NCBI GenBank assembly: GCA_963575745.1
Contig: CAUYUJ010022081.1
Span: 1 to 64,000, forward strand
DNA length: 64,000 bases
DNA from: Prorocentrum cordatum
Taxonomy: Eukaryota > Sar > Dinophyceae > Prorocentrales > Prorocentraceae
Direction of reading: 5' to 3'
Shown here piece by piece: positions 10,300 to 20,429 of this stretch. The translations under genes and the position numbers were made by a program. Each line of letters opens with the position of its first letter. Position 1 is the stretch's first letter. The notes under the pieces are model-generated. The model had not been told where the DNA came from. It did not search any database and saw nothing but the letters and a program-made list of their open reading frames with translations.

Positions 10300-10352
10300 C
10301 AGGAGGAGAAGGAGGAGCAGGAGGAGGAGGAGGAGTAGGAGGAGCAGGAGGA
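10300..10352. repeat. GGA/GGAGCA array
   Basis: Triplet array directly abutting the SL remnant of element 2. Confidence 0.85.
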
Positions 10353-10380
10353 AGAGGAGGCGAAGAAGGATCCCCCCTGG

Positions 10381-10445
10381 TGCACGTCCCCCCCCCTTGG
10401 CCGCCCCCGGGGTGGGGGGGGCGACCCACGAGCCGGCGAGGCCGG
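10381..10445. repeat. Partial F4-type repeat end
   Basis: Contains CCCCCCCTTGGCCGCCCCCG, matching the F4 terminus (reverse complement GGCGGCCAAGGGGGGG). No second terminus nearby. Confidence 0.35.
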
Positions 10446-10564
10446 AGCCGCCGGGGAGGGGCGGGGCGGCGCAGGCGGCCTCGTGCGCTGCCATGCGCCT
10501 GGACACGAGGGCCTCTCGCGCAGGGGGGGGGGGGGGCGTCGTCCTCCCTGCGCCCGCCCTCCCT

Positions 10565-10805
10565 GCGCCCTCCCCCCTCCGTCCTCCGTCCTCCCTCCTC
10601 CTCTTTCTCCTCCTCCCTCCTCCTCCTCCTCCCTCCTCCTCTCCTCCTCCTCCTGCTCCTCCTCCTCCTCGCCTCCTGCTCCTGCTCCTCCTCCTCCTCC
10701 TCCTCCTCCTCCTCCTCCTCCTCCTCCTCCTCCTCCTCCTCCATCCTCCTCCATCCTCCTCCCTCCATCCTCTGCCAACCCCGTCCCTCCTCCATCCTCC
10801 TCCAT
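10565..10805. repeat. TCC/CTC triplet array
   Basis: About 240 bases of TCC repeats. Long Pro/Ser/Leu and Gly/Glu/Arg frames over it are artefacts. Confidence 0.95.
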
Positions 10806-11465
10806 CAGCGTTCCTCCTGTTCCGGCTCCTGCTGCTGTCGGCGAGCGGCATTCGTCAGACGCGGCCCTCTCCGCTTCTTCCTCGGCCTCCACTCCGTCAC
10901 CTTCGTCCTGGACACAAGCACCTCCCCGTCCCTGGGAGACACGAGACGTCATGTGCATCCGCGTGGAAGCCCTCGTCGCGCACCCTTTGGTCTAGGACTG
11001 AGCCTGGCACAACCAGCCGCTCGGGGCAGGCCGACGCTGTCACGAATGGCACCTCCGTTTCCGTTTGTGTGAAACATCATTGTGTGCATCACCAACATCA
11101 CCAGAACATGTCAAGCCGGCGCAGTGCGATGATCGCAGACAGCTGAATTGCCTGCGTCAGCCTGGCGCCTGGCTTTTTGGCCTACAGAGAAGGGAGAACA
11201 CAACTGCCCCCTCTCCCGTGGCATCGCGGCCTCCCAGCTGATGCATTGGTGGCCACTTGCCGAGTGCCCCCCTCCCCTTGAACGGATGCCAACCACAGCC
11301 CAAGGGCGTGAGCCACCTGACCCCTGCTGTGAGGCGCTCGTGGGATACCCCGCACACTCCATCTTCGTCTTCCCGTTCCTACCCCACTTCCTACTCCTTC
11401 CTCTGTATCCTCTTACCTCCTCCTCCCTCTCTTTCTCTACATCATCTCCCACCACTCCTCCTTAA
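10806..11465. other. No gene recognised
   Basis: Mixed sequence without a coding signal I trust; T/C-rich at 11370-11460. Confidence 0.35.
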
Positions 11466-11499
11466 CATAAAATCCTCCTGTCGAAAACCAAGACGCATC

Positions 11500-11950
11500 T
11501 GTAGACCAAACAAGGCGTTTCGCTGCAGGCGTCCTTACATCTGCGACCCGAAAGCTGGCAACAACTCCCGCAATTACAACGATGGAGAGCCAGCCTTTTC
11601 AAATCACGACTCTCACAATAGGGCCGCGCACGCCAGTGTTAGATACTTACAACATATGCAATGATGAAGAGCCGGCGATGTCCCAAATACGACTCCCGCC
11701 GTAGCGCCGCGAGCATCCGTATGCTTCCAGGCTTCCAGCAATTATAAAAATGAAGGCTGGGAAGCTTCCGAAACGGGGATCTCGCCTCAGCGCCGCAACT
11801 CTCCACTGGAAAGCCTCCGACACTTAGTTACAACATATGGAAGACGGATCGCCCTGAAGCTGCAGCTCTCGCACGCGACATCCTTGAATGCTGTGCACCG
11901 AGGTTCCAGGTTGTGCAACACCGACACGGAAGGAGGGCGGCTCCTTTCCA
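11500..11950. repeat. Degenerate tandem repeat, period about 81-92 bp
   Basis: The motif (A/G)TG(G/A)A(A/G)(G/A)...(G/C)GG..C recurs at about 11582, 11663, 11751, 11835 and 11927, each followed by an AAANACG(G/A)-CTC(C/T)CGC-like block. Units are diverged and of unequal length. The minus frames across it show similarly repeating peptide strings. Confidence 0.4.
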
Positions 11951-12149
11951 AAACGGGGCCCTCGTTTGAGACCTCCGCAAGCTCGATGACCAGACCTACT
12001 CGTACGAGGTTGTGCAAGTCTGCCGCAAAGCATGTGCAAAGACACGTCGGTCGAAGGACGCGCTCGTGGTCGCCACGGCTAATTAATGACGCCCGCCGTG
12101 GCTGGGCACGCGCATGTCTCCATGAGAGAGCTGCGGCAGCGTCTCTTCG

Positions 12150-12505
12150 TACTGCGTCTCGTCCTCCTTCTCGTCCGCCTGCTCCCTCTCCCCCCTCCTC
12201 CTCCTCCTCATCAACCTGCTCGTCCTCGTCGTCTTCCTCCTTCTGCTTCCTCCTCCACCTCCCATATCCTTCTCCCTCCTGGTCGTCGTCCTCCTCCTTC
12301 TCCCTCATTTCTGCTCGTCCTCCATCCTCGTCGTCGTCTTTCTCCCCCCCCTCTTCATCAAGCTCCTCCTCGTGCTCCCCTTCATCGCTGCCTCCCTCCA
12401 CTCCTCCTCGTCCTCGTCCTCGTGCTGCCCACCCCTACTCCATTGTCGCACTCGTCCTCGTCGTCCTCCTTCTCCTCCTCCTCCTCCTCCTCCTCCGTAG
12501 CGGGC
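12150..12505. repeat. TCC/CTC-rich array
   Basis: Degenerate TCC and CGT triplets over about 350 bases. Confidence 0.9.
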
Positions 12506-12534
12506 AAGCCGTCGAATGATGCCGGCAAGCCCTA

Positions 12535-12970
12535 AACATAGCAGCCCAAGATCGAGATGGGAGGCATAAAAATGCTCCCCAGAATCTGAATCCGAGCCGC
12601 CTTCAGCTGCTTCTGCTGCGTTCGCAGCGGCAGCCTTGAGGCGCTCAGCACGGGTCGCCCATGCATCTACAGTCTCCTGGGTCAGCCCAAATCTGGCGAG
12701 AAACTCCGACCGACCCCAAACCAGCCCCCCAGCAACCCCAGACCCGAGCTCGCCAATTTGGGCCGCCTGGGAGACGAGACTCGGAGCCCGACGAGCCACG
12801 AGACACGACGTCCTCCTGCTCCTCCTCTTCCGACGCCGCATCGTCGGCACAATGTGCACCTCTAGGGGGGTCCATTCCGCCAGTTGTTGCAACGAAATAC
12901 TTCCACGACGGGAAAATAATTGAGAGCATGACCCATCCACGCTGAAGGCGAGCTTCGCGCAAAACTCCAA
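12535..12970 (-). CDS. Unassigned protein-like ORF
   Basis: A minus frame of about 145 residues has balanced composition: a basic cluster (RRRKRRSRR), then AAQIGELGSGVAGGLVWGRS, FGLTQETVDAWATRAERLKA, an acidic SDSDS patch and a hydrophobic end (LDLGLLCLGLAGII) before it runs into the triplet array. There is no ATG at the left limit and the true start is unknown. No family recognised. It could be a decayed element ORF1. Confidence 0.3.
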
Positions 12971-13009
12971 ACGATCACGGAAACGGACCCCACTCCCTCC
13001 TCACCCGTC

Positions 13010-13140
13010 CACCTCGCCCTCCTCCTCCTCCTCCTCCTCCTCCGCCTCCTCTGCCTCCTCCTCATCTTTCTGCTCCTCCTCATCCTCTTCATCTTTCTTC
13101 CTCCTCCTCCTCCTCCTCCTCCTCTTCCTCCTCCATCCTC
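13010..13140. repeat. TCC array
   Basis: Two blocks of TCC repeats separated by a CATCTTTCTG-like interruption. Confidence 0.9.
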
Positions 13141-13704
13141 GCGATTCCCCTACACATCAGATTCCCAGAAACTCTCACGTTGTGTCTTTCCGCAGCCTGG
13201 ACAGAACCCCCGAAGATTTCAACCCTTTCCAGCGTGACCTGAGGGGCGAGTCGGGTCCCTCCCCCTGAACGCGCTCAGCAAGGCGCGGCTGCTGAAAAAC
13301 ATCCCGAGGCGAGAAATGCCCGGAAACTTCGGGAAACTTCACCTTGCCATTCCTTCTCGCAGCTGTCGTTGTCCTCGTTGTTCCTTCTCGACGTCGTCGA
13401 CGTCGTCGTCGTCCTCCTCCTCCTCGCTTGCCCACCTCCGCGCCAGTCCTTCTCGTCGTCGTCGTCGCCCTCCGGGCGGCGGAAGCGCAAACCTCCGCTG
13501 AAGGGTGGGTGAGCAGCTTTATCCGCTCGGCGACGGCCACGATGTCCTCCGTCGCGCCGCGGGGTGGGGCGGGGACCAAGACCCCCTCGAGCATTTTTTT
13601 GTTTTGTTTTTTTTTGTTTGTTTTTTCAAGACCCCCTCGAGCCATGAGAAAATCACGACGGATGGCGTTTCGCTATGTTCGGCCCCTGGGGGCCCTTTGT
13701 CCTT

Positions 13705-13776
13705 AAAAGATCGTCCCCAGACTATGTTTTGACTAGTTTTGCAGATTCCTCCTGTAGAGAGGCGTGCCCGATCTAA
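13705..13776 (+). mobile_element. F1 MITE, 3' end only
   Basis: Has the family 3' half: ATCGTCCCCAGACTAT, then TCCTCCTGTAGAG and GTGCCCGATCTA. No 5' terminus is present upstream. Confidence 0.65.
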
Positions 13777-13964
13777 GGCCAGGCCGCTCTTCCCCTCCCC
13801 CTTCCTTCCGCCGCCCTCCCAGCAGCGGGCAAGGTTACCCCTGCCTGAGAGGGGGAGAACGTTCTGGGGGGGGACTGGTCCAGGGAGGGGGACATCGAGC
13901 TGGAACCAGGAGCACATCGCAGATGGATCAGGACGCAGCACCCGCTGCCTAACCCTCGTCCTCC

Positions 13965-14045
13965 TCCTCATCTTCCTCCTCCATTTCCTCCTCCTCCTCC
14001 TCCTCCTCCTCCTCCTCCACCACCTTTTCCTCCTCCGCCGCCGCC
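13965..14045. repeat. TCC array
   Basis: TCC/CTC triplets followed by a short GCC run. Confidence 0.9.
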
Positions 14046-14158
14046 GCCGAAAACAGCACCCGCTGAGCAGTCCTGGGATGGGAAGGCCGTCGGGCCCCAC
14101 GTGGGCGATCCGTGGGCGATCGGGGGACGCTGCGTTCCCTCCCCGAGCCTATCCCCAG

Positions 14159-14281
14159 TCCTGGCGGCTTCAGGCCATAACTTCATGTCGGGCCTGTCCC
14201 TCTACATGGGGACTATGTAAACATAGTCATCAACAATAGTCTAAAAACGATTTTTGAGTATCTTTGACAATGTTTCGAATA
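14159..14281 (-). mobile_element. F1 MITE, partial, tandemly duplicated with flank
   Basis: CCTGGCGGCTTCAGGCCATAA followed by the F1 terminus at 14159-14206 is repeated 123 bp further on (14282-14329). The interior matches too (ATGTTTCGAATA). One unit lost its far terminus. Confidence 0.6.
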
Positions 14282-14305
14282 CCTGGCGGTTTCAAACCAT
14301 AATTT

Positions 14306-14468
14306 TAAGTCGGGCCTGTTCTTCTACAGGGGGAATCTGCAAAACTAGTCAAGCAAACAAGTCTGGGGACGATGTTTTGCACACATTTGAACATGTTTCG
14401 AATATGTTCGGAGTATTGACTTATTTTTCGCCCAAAATCCGCCTGTAGAGGGGACGTGCCCGACCTAA
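14306..14468 (-). mobile_element. F1 MITE, both ends, reverse orientation
   Basis: Left end AAGTCGGGCCTGTTCTTCTA and right end TAGAGGGGACGTGCCCGACC. The internal landmarks (TCTGGGGACGATGTTTT on the plus strand) show the element lies inverted relative to most copies. Confidence 0.75.
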
Positions 14469-14641
14469 CCACAACTCAGGCATCAAGCCGCCGTCGGGGT
14501 GATGCCGGCACCTCCGTAACACACTGGCCGACGCGCACCTGCTGGAACGCATCCCGAGGCTGGACAACCGCCAGGAGCCAACGAGATCGCCCGAACATCT
14601 CGAACCTCGAAAACCTCGAACACCTCCAACCACTATCTCGC

Positions 14642-14760
14642 CATCGCTCGGACGTCCATTTCCCGTGCATGTTTCGGTTTCGTGCGTGTGCTTTTGCTCG
14701 ATGGTCCAGGATCGTCCTCAATGGTCCTCGCCGAGAAAAAATGCACACGTCCGAGCGATG
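14642..14760. mobile_element. F6 short inverted-repeat element, copy 1
   Basis: Starts CATCGCTCGGACGT and ends ACGTCCGAGCGATG. About 119 bp, homologous throughout to 57292-57413 (shared CGATGGTCC and GTCCTCGCCGA blocks). Confidence 0.7.
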
Positions 14761-14765
14761 CCAAG

Positions 14766-15375
14766 CTATCGCGGTGCAGCAGGCGTGGCACTCGGGCACC
14801 CCGGGGGAGAGCCGCCCGGGGGTAGGAAAGACACCCCACTCTCCGCGCTCACGGTGCGGGAATGTTTCGGAGAGGCTCTTGCGTGCTTCGGCTCCGGCGG
14901 CTTCTCTGCGCTGGCGGCTCGATGCTCGCTGCGACATCGCAGGCGTGGCACTCGGGCAACCCGAGAGGGAGCCGCAAGTTGTCAGGACTCTCCATTCTCC
15001 AGTCTTCGCGCCCACAGTGTGGGGATGTCTCAAGCGGTGTGCGTGATTCGGCCCCGCCGACTTCTCCGTGTCGGTGGTCCAACGCTCACAGCGATAAAGC
15101 AGGCGTGGCACTTCGGCACCCCAAGGGGAAGCCGCCAGAGGGTAGGACATTCTGTTATTCGCGCTCAGACTGTGGAGATGCCTCATGAGGCTAGTTCGTT
15201 TCGGCTCCGCCGACTTCTCTGTGTCGGTGGCTCGATGGTCGCCGCGATATAGCAGGCGTGGCACTCGGGCACCCCAAGGGGGAGCTGCCAGGGGGCAGGA
15301 CGCTCCACTACTCGCGCTCAGGTTGTGGGGATGCCTCGAGCGGTTTGTCTGTTTCGGCCCCGCCGGCTTCTCTCA
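14766..15375. repeat. Four-unit tandem repeat, period about 150-163 bp
   Basis: The block GCAGGCGTGGCACTCGGGCA recurs near 14775, 14941, 15100 and 15250. Each is followed by a Gly-Ser-rich GC block, a GGGATG(C/T) step and TTCGGC(T/C)CCG(C/G)CG. Frames on both strands are open by repetition only. Confidence 0.75.
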
Positions 15376-15439
15376 TGGGATGGTCCCGAGCCCCCGTCGA
15401 TGGTGTCGGTGGTGGTGGCATCTTCCAGTAGGCAGGCCG

Positions 15440-15676
15440 AGAACATCCCGACCGCGGAGTGCGTTGGAGGAACACGTGCGTGCCCTTTTCATTGAGGGAG
15501 CGGGCGGGGCGTCCGCTGCCAATGGCAACATGCCAGACTTCCGCGCCGTGTGCGGGCGCACCAGAACCCTCACGGCCTGGGAAGGCGGCTGCAAACACCG
15601 TTTTGGGCTGGTGCCCCACTGCTATCTACACGTGCGGGGGGTTCCTCCGCTCGACGCGGAACTCTTCCACGTCTGA
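15440..15676 (+). CDS. Exon-like coding fragment, unassigned
   Basis: The frame ending at 15676 reads FRAVCGRTRTLTAWEGGCKH and VPHCYLHVRGVPPLDAELFH before a stop, with normal amino-acid mix. Upstream part uncertain; no family recognised. Confidence 0.25.
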   Translation, partial: RTSRPRSALEEHVRALFIEGAGGASAANGNMPDFRAVCGRTRTLTAWEGGCKHRFGLVPHCYLHVRGVPPLDAELFHV

Positions 15677-15762
15677 GCCCTCTTTCGTCTTGGCACGGCG
15701 GGGCGCGGTCTATGGCCGCGCGCGCCGACACTGATCAGGACGTGCCCCGCGACGATGAGGTT

Positions 15763-15797
15763 GGGCACGACGACGACGACGACGACGACGACGACGT
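15763..15797. repeat. GAC triplet run
   Basis: Clean (GAC)n of about 33 bases. A similar run is at 50084-50118. Confidence 0.9.
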
Positions 15798-15923
15798 CTG
15801 AGCCCTCTTTCCTCTTCCTCCCTCCGCGCGACCGTCCTCGTCCTTGGCCCTCTCTTGCGTGCTGGCCGACTGGCCACTCGGTTGCCCCGAGTTGCCACAC
15901 GCCGGGGCGGGCTGCCTCTGTGC

Positions 15924-16096
15924 ATCTGAAGGGGCCCCAGGACACACAAATACATACACACACAAACAACAGGATCCCCCATGTTTCCCAATATTTTATG
16001 GGTTTTTGTCTCCCCCCCCCTCTTTTCATATGTTCGCATACTTTCTGCGGGAATCGACGATTAATTGTGTCTGTGTGTGTTCTTTCCCCTCCTGAC
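15924..16096 (+). mobile_element. F8 short inverted-repeat element, copy 1
   Basis: Begins TCTGAAGGGGCCCCAGGACA and ends with TTCCCCTCCTGAC, whose complement resembles the start. The interior is AT-rich with ACACACAAATACATACAC and TCGACGATTAATTGTGTCTG. Homologous to 50259-50424 and 55625-55787. Confidence 0.7.
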
Positions 16097-16180
16097 TCTG
16101 CCTCGCCGCCGACGGAAAAAGTGCGACTTCCTCCAGCTGACACCGACTGCGCAGATCAACCTGGTGACACATCCTAGCGC

Positions 16181-17061
16181 TAGGTCGGGCATGTCCCCCT
16201 ACAGGCGCATGTTTGGGAAAAATGAAAAATCCGCCGACCCTGTCGGCGTGTGGACCCCCTGTCGGCGTGCGCTCAGTCGACGCATCCGTTGTCCTCTTTT
16301 CCTGCGTCTCCGTGGTCCCCTTTCCCTGCACCCTCCGCTTCAAGCCTGCCAGCGAAAGAAAACCGTAGCAACGTCGCACTTAAGTCGAAGGGAAACCCCT
16401 TCCCTTTGATCCCTCTCCCGCCGAAAGGGGGGGGGAGGGGTCTGGGGGGGGTCCCGGGGGGGGTCCCAGGGGTCCCCGGGTGGTCCGGGGGGGGGGGGGG
16501 GTCACATACGCATCCGCCCCTGGGCGTCCCGGAACCCCAAAAAACGCCAAGACGCGCCAAGAAGGCCCCAAGCAGGCCCAAAAAGAGGACCACGAACTGA
16601 CATTTCGAGCTTCCCGCCCCAAAAAGCCCCCGGAAGGCCCCAAGAGCCCCTCAAGGGGCCCAAAGAGGCCCCCAAGAGACCCCCAAGAGGCCCAACAGAG
16701 GCCCCAACAGGCCCGAAAACATCCAAGAGGCTTTTCAACCACAACCTCAGCACGGCGGCGGGAAGGGTCGCAGGCCACAAGGCTCCCTGTCAGTCTCTGC
16801 TACGACTCCCTCGGCCCACATGGGGAACATCTCCTCCGCCTTTTCCTGCTCTCTTCCACCTTGATCCCTCTCCTCCGCCTCCTCCTCCTCCTCCTCCTCC
16901 TCCTCTTCCTCCTCCTCCTCCTCCTCGTATCCGTCGTCGTCGTCTTCAGGGTCGGCGGCACCTGCCGTAACGCCTTGTCAACAGTTCACAAGTACAGAAA
17001 AAAAGCATTCCACAAAACAGTAGAAATCTTTTTCCTCCTGTAGAGGTACACGCCCGACTGA
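16181..17061 (+). mobile_element. F1 element, long (881 bp) member with perfect 10-bp TSD
   Basis: The left terminus TAGGTCGGGCATGTCCCCCT (16181) and right terminus CCTGTAGAGG...CGCCCGACTGA (to 17061) are F1 ends. Both sides are flanked by ATCCTAGCGC (16171-16180 and 17062-17071). The interior is not the usual 100-bp AT-rich core. It holds G-runs at 16422-16500, a CCCCAAGAGGCC-type degenerate repeat at 16610-16730 and a TCC array at 16870-16930. No transposase frame is visible. It may be a MITE enlarged by later insertions, or a different non-autonomous member. Confidence 0.65.
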
Positions 17062-17089
17062 ATCCTAGCGCCAGGACAACGAAGCCGCC

Positions 17090-17245
17090 GCCCACGTGCT
17101 CACGGAGCCGCCCACTCTCGAGATCCAGAACGCCCTCAGCGTCCTCAAGGACACCACCCACGCCATCGGGCTCCTCGGGCCCCGGGACCAAGCGCTTCGT
17201 CCTGGGCAATCCCCTCATCGCGCTCGTGGTCTACATGCGCAAGGG
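17090..17245 (+). CDS. Possible exon fragment before GGA array
   Basis: Reads TEPPTLEIQNALSVLKDTTH then, after an apparent one-base shift, GTKRFVLGNPLIALVVYMRK directly before the GGA array. Both strings look like real protein. Not assigned. Confidence 0.25.
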
Positions 17246-17555
17246 CGCGGAGGAGGAGGAGCAGGAGGAGGAGGAGGAGAAGGAGGAGGAGGAGGAGGAG
17301 GAGGAGGGGGAGGAGGAGGAAGAGGAGGAGGAGGAGGAGGAGAAGGAGGAGGAGGAGGAGGAGCAGGAGGAGGAGGGGGCGGAAGGGGACGGGGAGGGGG
17401 AGGGGGAGGGGGAGAGGGGAGGATGAGGAGGAGGAGGAGAAGGAGGAGGAGGAGGAGGAGGAGGAGGAGGACGAGGAGGAGGAGGAGGAGAAGGCAGGGG
17501 AGGAGGAGGAGAAGGAGGAGGAGGAGGAGAATAATAATAATAATAATAATAAGAA
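17246..17555. repeat. GGA array with terminal AAT run
   Basis: About 280 bases of GGA/GGG triplets, then (AAT)n at 17528-17552. Confidence 0.95.
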
Positions 17556-18570
17556 GACTCGGCATTGCGCGTGGTCTCGTCCGCTGCGACCTGCAGACCT
17601 CGAGCCGTCGCTTGAAGCAAGGCTGTACTTCACACAATCCCTGGTGAGGCTGCTCATCCAAGGAGGTGTTTGGTGACACGCACAGCGCAATCCCCCGTGA
17701 GAATCTCATTCGGGAAGAAGCAACTTGCAATATCTCTCTGGGCTGGGGGTGATGCCCCTCGGGCCTCGACGAGCCCGAGGCCAGCGGCGCTGGGCGTGCC
17801 TGGCTGGGCGTCCAAGGCCCCCCCCCGTGCCCCGTTGAAAAATCAGGTATCAAGTTCGTCGCTCCAAGTCCCCCCTCTAACCCGCCTCCTCGCCCCCCCC
17901 TCAACCGCCGATCCAAAAAAACGAGGAAGCAAGGGGGGGGCGTGGGTGGTGGGAGGGGGTCCTGAACTACATCCAACAGCTTCGCACTGGATTGCAGCGC
18001 GGCCTTGTCAGGGGAGCTCGGCCGAGAGCCTTGGGAGACGCGGGGTCCTGTGCTGAACTCACAGCGCGCGAAGTGGCTCATCACGCGCTTCAGGGTGAAG
18101 AGAAAGAGGCGACCTAGCCAGAGCCCGCTGGCGTGGTCCACAAGAATGCTGACTGTGCTGCTCGTGGCCTCTGCAGCGGGCACTCGCGAGGGCCCGGCGA
18201 GGTGACGCGCGGGGCTTTCGCAGCGGGCACTTGGGAGACAAGAGGCTAGTCCCAAGTCAAGAGCGGCAGAGACCAACGCACTCTGCGCCCAACTCGCAGG
18301 GCCTCTCAGAAGCGCCTCTGGTGTGATCTGAAGCTCCCCGACTCAGGGGCCGCGGCCGTTAGGCCCTGGCCGAGAAGGGGCCCCCCAGGAGCCCGAGAGG
18401 AAAAACAACCGGGTGAGAGGGGGGCGCGGGAAAGGCTAGGCGTAGCACACTCGCAATAAAGGTAGCTGGGTGAGTGGTCGGTGTAGGCGGGGGCTATGCG
18501 CCGGGCGCGTCGCCCCCGCCGCCTTCGCAGTAGCCGAGGCCGAAACCTACGAGGCAACTGGAGATGCTCG
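17556..18570. other. No gene recognised
   Basis: Contains a near-duplicate GCAGCGGGCACT block at 18172 and 18222. Minus frames at 18000-18270 look weakly protein-like but start and end are not supported. Confidence 0.3.
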
Positions 18571-18846
18571 TCACAAACCACCATCCGTGTAGTGAGAATA
18601 GTCCGTCCGATCGGCGTACGTGATGATACTCCAGAACGCGTAGAAGGAGGGATAGCCGCTGTCGGAGGTAGCGAAGGCCATCCGCGTGCAAACGAGTAAG
18701 CACGAGACAATGCACTTCAAGAAGCCAACTCCGATCAGGAACCGTCCAGGAGAGAATGTACCATCGGGAAACCTGCGTCGTCGTAAGAATAGTTGCCACT
18801 GTCCAAACCCATGCGTCATGTGTCGGAGCCTATACTCCCAATTCAA
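18494..18846 (-). CDS. Hydrophobic (membrane-protein-like) coding fragment
   Basis: The minus frame from 18846 reads WEYRLRHMTHGFGQWQLFLR, then a 22-residue hydrophobic stretch (FLIGVGFLKCIVSCLLVC) and YPSFYAFWSIITYADR. The neighbouring frame continues FVTSISSCLVGFGLGYC. The pattern suggests two or three membrane segments, with one frameshift or intron. Family not recognised. Confidence 0.3.
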
Positions 18847-18939
18847 AAGGCGTGATGATCTCCACGAACATGGGATATTGAGGCGGCGACCGCAACCCGT
18901 TAAGTGACTGGAGTCTGTGATTCGTTCTGCCGAATACGC

Positions 18940-19794
18940 TCACGGAGTGCTGTCATGCGATCCTCCCAAGCTACTTCTTGCGGCCTCATTTGCCTCCCTC
19001 TCGAGACTTCGTCCTGTCCAATAGCTTCTGCGACGGCATCTCCAAGTGCCCTGAGGGGCCGCTCCCCATTTCGCCTTGCCGCCGAGCTCCTCCAACAAGA
19101 TGATCGTGGCGTTCTCGATCTCCAACTTGCTGTGCGATATCTCGCCCGTTCCTTCGGCTGCTGGTACGTAGAGAGTGTCTGCGATGGAGAACTGGATCCG
19201 CGTGTACTCGTCGTTGTAGCACTTCTTGAGCCTGAAGTGCCCGACCATCAGCGCGAGCTCTTTGACTGAGGCCACCGACACGAACTTATTGTAGAACGCG
19301 TCGACTATCAGGTGCGACTGCGGCTTGTTGGTCTGCAATGCCGTCGACTCCGCCAGGCACCTGTGCACGGCGCGCGCGATGCACACATGAGGTGGCCCCA
19401 GCTGCGGTTTGAGAGCCTCGATCTGCGCTGCTTGTGAGTATTGCTTGCCTGCTGCCCGTCCTGCTGCGACCACCTCGGCGATCGTCGGCGTGAGAACGGG
19501 TCGCCCTTCTGAAGAGGCGAGGTCGCGTAGTTGCTGCGCGCGTCGGCACGAGAGTATGAGGAGCACCATGAGAACCTGCTGCGTGTCCTTCTGCTTGAGC
19601 GCGCCCTCGGCCCAGAGGAGGGCCTCGTCTGCTGCCCCTGCCATCTCCGCGAGCTTGTGATTATTCTTGTCTGGTGCCCCTTGGTGTGCCGAAGCGCCGC
19701 CTGATGCCGCGCCTGCTCCTCCTCCGCTGGGGGCCCCTGCCTCTGCCGCGGGCTGGTGGCGCTTGAGCAGCGTCTCGAGGTCCATCGAGCTCAT
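18940..19794 (-). CDS. ORFX: unknown protein downstream of LINE RT
   Basis: ATG at 19794; 284 codons. It starts MSSMDLETLLKRHQPAAEAG, has a Gly/Ala linker, then a helical region (QQLRDLASSEGRPVLTPTIA; AAGRAAGKQYSQAAQIEALK), PQSHLIVDAFYNKFVSVASV and NDEYTRIQFSIADTLYV. Compared with element 2, the C-terminal GHLE...QKLLD block lies in another frame (18986-19222), so a frameshift near 19040 replaced the original tail. It starts only tens of bases after the zinc-finger region. It could be a third ORF of element 3, or an independent multicopy gene. Function unknown. Confidence 0.5.
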   Translation of the reverse strand: MSSMDLETLLKRHQPAAEAGAPSGGGAGAASGGASAHQGAPDKNNHKLAEMAGAADEALLWAEGALKQKDTQQVLMVLLILSCRRAQQLRDLASSEGRPVLTPTIAEVVAAGRAAGKQYSQAAQIEALKPQLGPPHVCIARAVHRCLAESTALQTNKPQSHLIVDAFYNKFVSVASVKELALMVGHFRLKKCYNDEYTRIQFSIADTLYVPAAEGTGEISHSKLEIENATIILLEELGGKAKWGAAPQGTWRCRRRSYWTGRSLEREANEAARSSLGGSHDSTP

Positions 19795-19829
19795 GGCGGC
19801 GCCGCGGCTGTAGGCGCGCCTGTACTATC

Positions 19830-20422
19830 CTCGGTGGAGGAAGAGCGCAGTGTCCACGAATGTGAATCTGAAGGCCCAGTAGCGCTTGAGCCGTGCAGCT
19901 GCAAACTGGGCACGCTAAACACCGAGGCTGAATAACTTCTGACGAGCTGCAAGGACTCCTGCCGTGATAACAAACGTGTCTTTGATAGCTTCTCATGACG
20001 TGTCTCTGCGCATTCTCTTTTGTGATCAGGGTTTGAAAGCATCTGAAACATTGGTTGGTCACCGTCAACATAGCAGGGACCCGGCCCGCGCGTAAAAGTA
20101 ACCTCTTCATCGTGAGAAAAATTTCACCGCAAACTCTACCATCTGCGTCTCGCATTTTACACTCGCATGGCTTCGAACGGTCCTCGTCGCCCTCGTCAAC
20201 CTCCTGCCTCTGCTCGTATATCGTGCTCGAGTCGATCGGCGGTCCGATGGAGTTGGTAAAAAAGCTCGCTCGGATGATCGTGAAATCGATGTCGACCCAT
20301 TTCGGATAGTCATCGCAGTATAATAGACGTAATAGCGGGAACTCCAAAGGGGACCAGGTCCTGAAATTCCCCCCGAGATTGCGCACCCGAACTGCAAGTC
20401 CCGTAGAACCTGTTTGGCCCAT
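19830..20422 (-). pseudogene. C-terminal zinc-finger tail of LINE element 3
   Basis: Three Cys/His clusters are visible: C-E-C...C near KPCECKMRDADGRVCGEIF; CFRCFQTLITKENAQRHVMR...HVC (C2H2-like, C-x2-C-x12-H); and CLACPVCSCTAQALLGLQIH...GHC. Such fingers in LINE ORF2 tails are thought to bind nucleic acid. The frame differs from the RT frame. Confidence 0.5.
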
Positions 20423-20429
20423 GGGTTCG

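Noticed and set aside
17390-17530. Coding continuation of the KGA-EEE frame into the GGA array
   Set aside because: Beyond the first few codons the frame is pure triplet repeat, so no exon end can be set.
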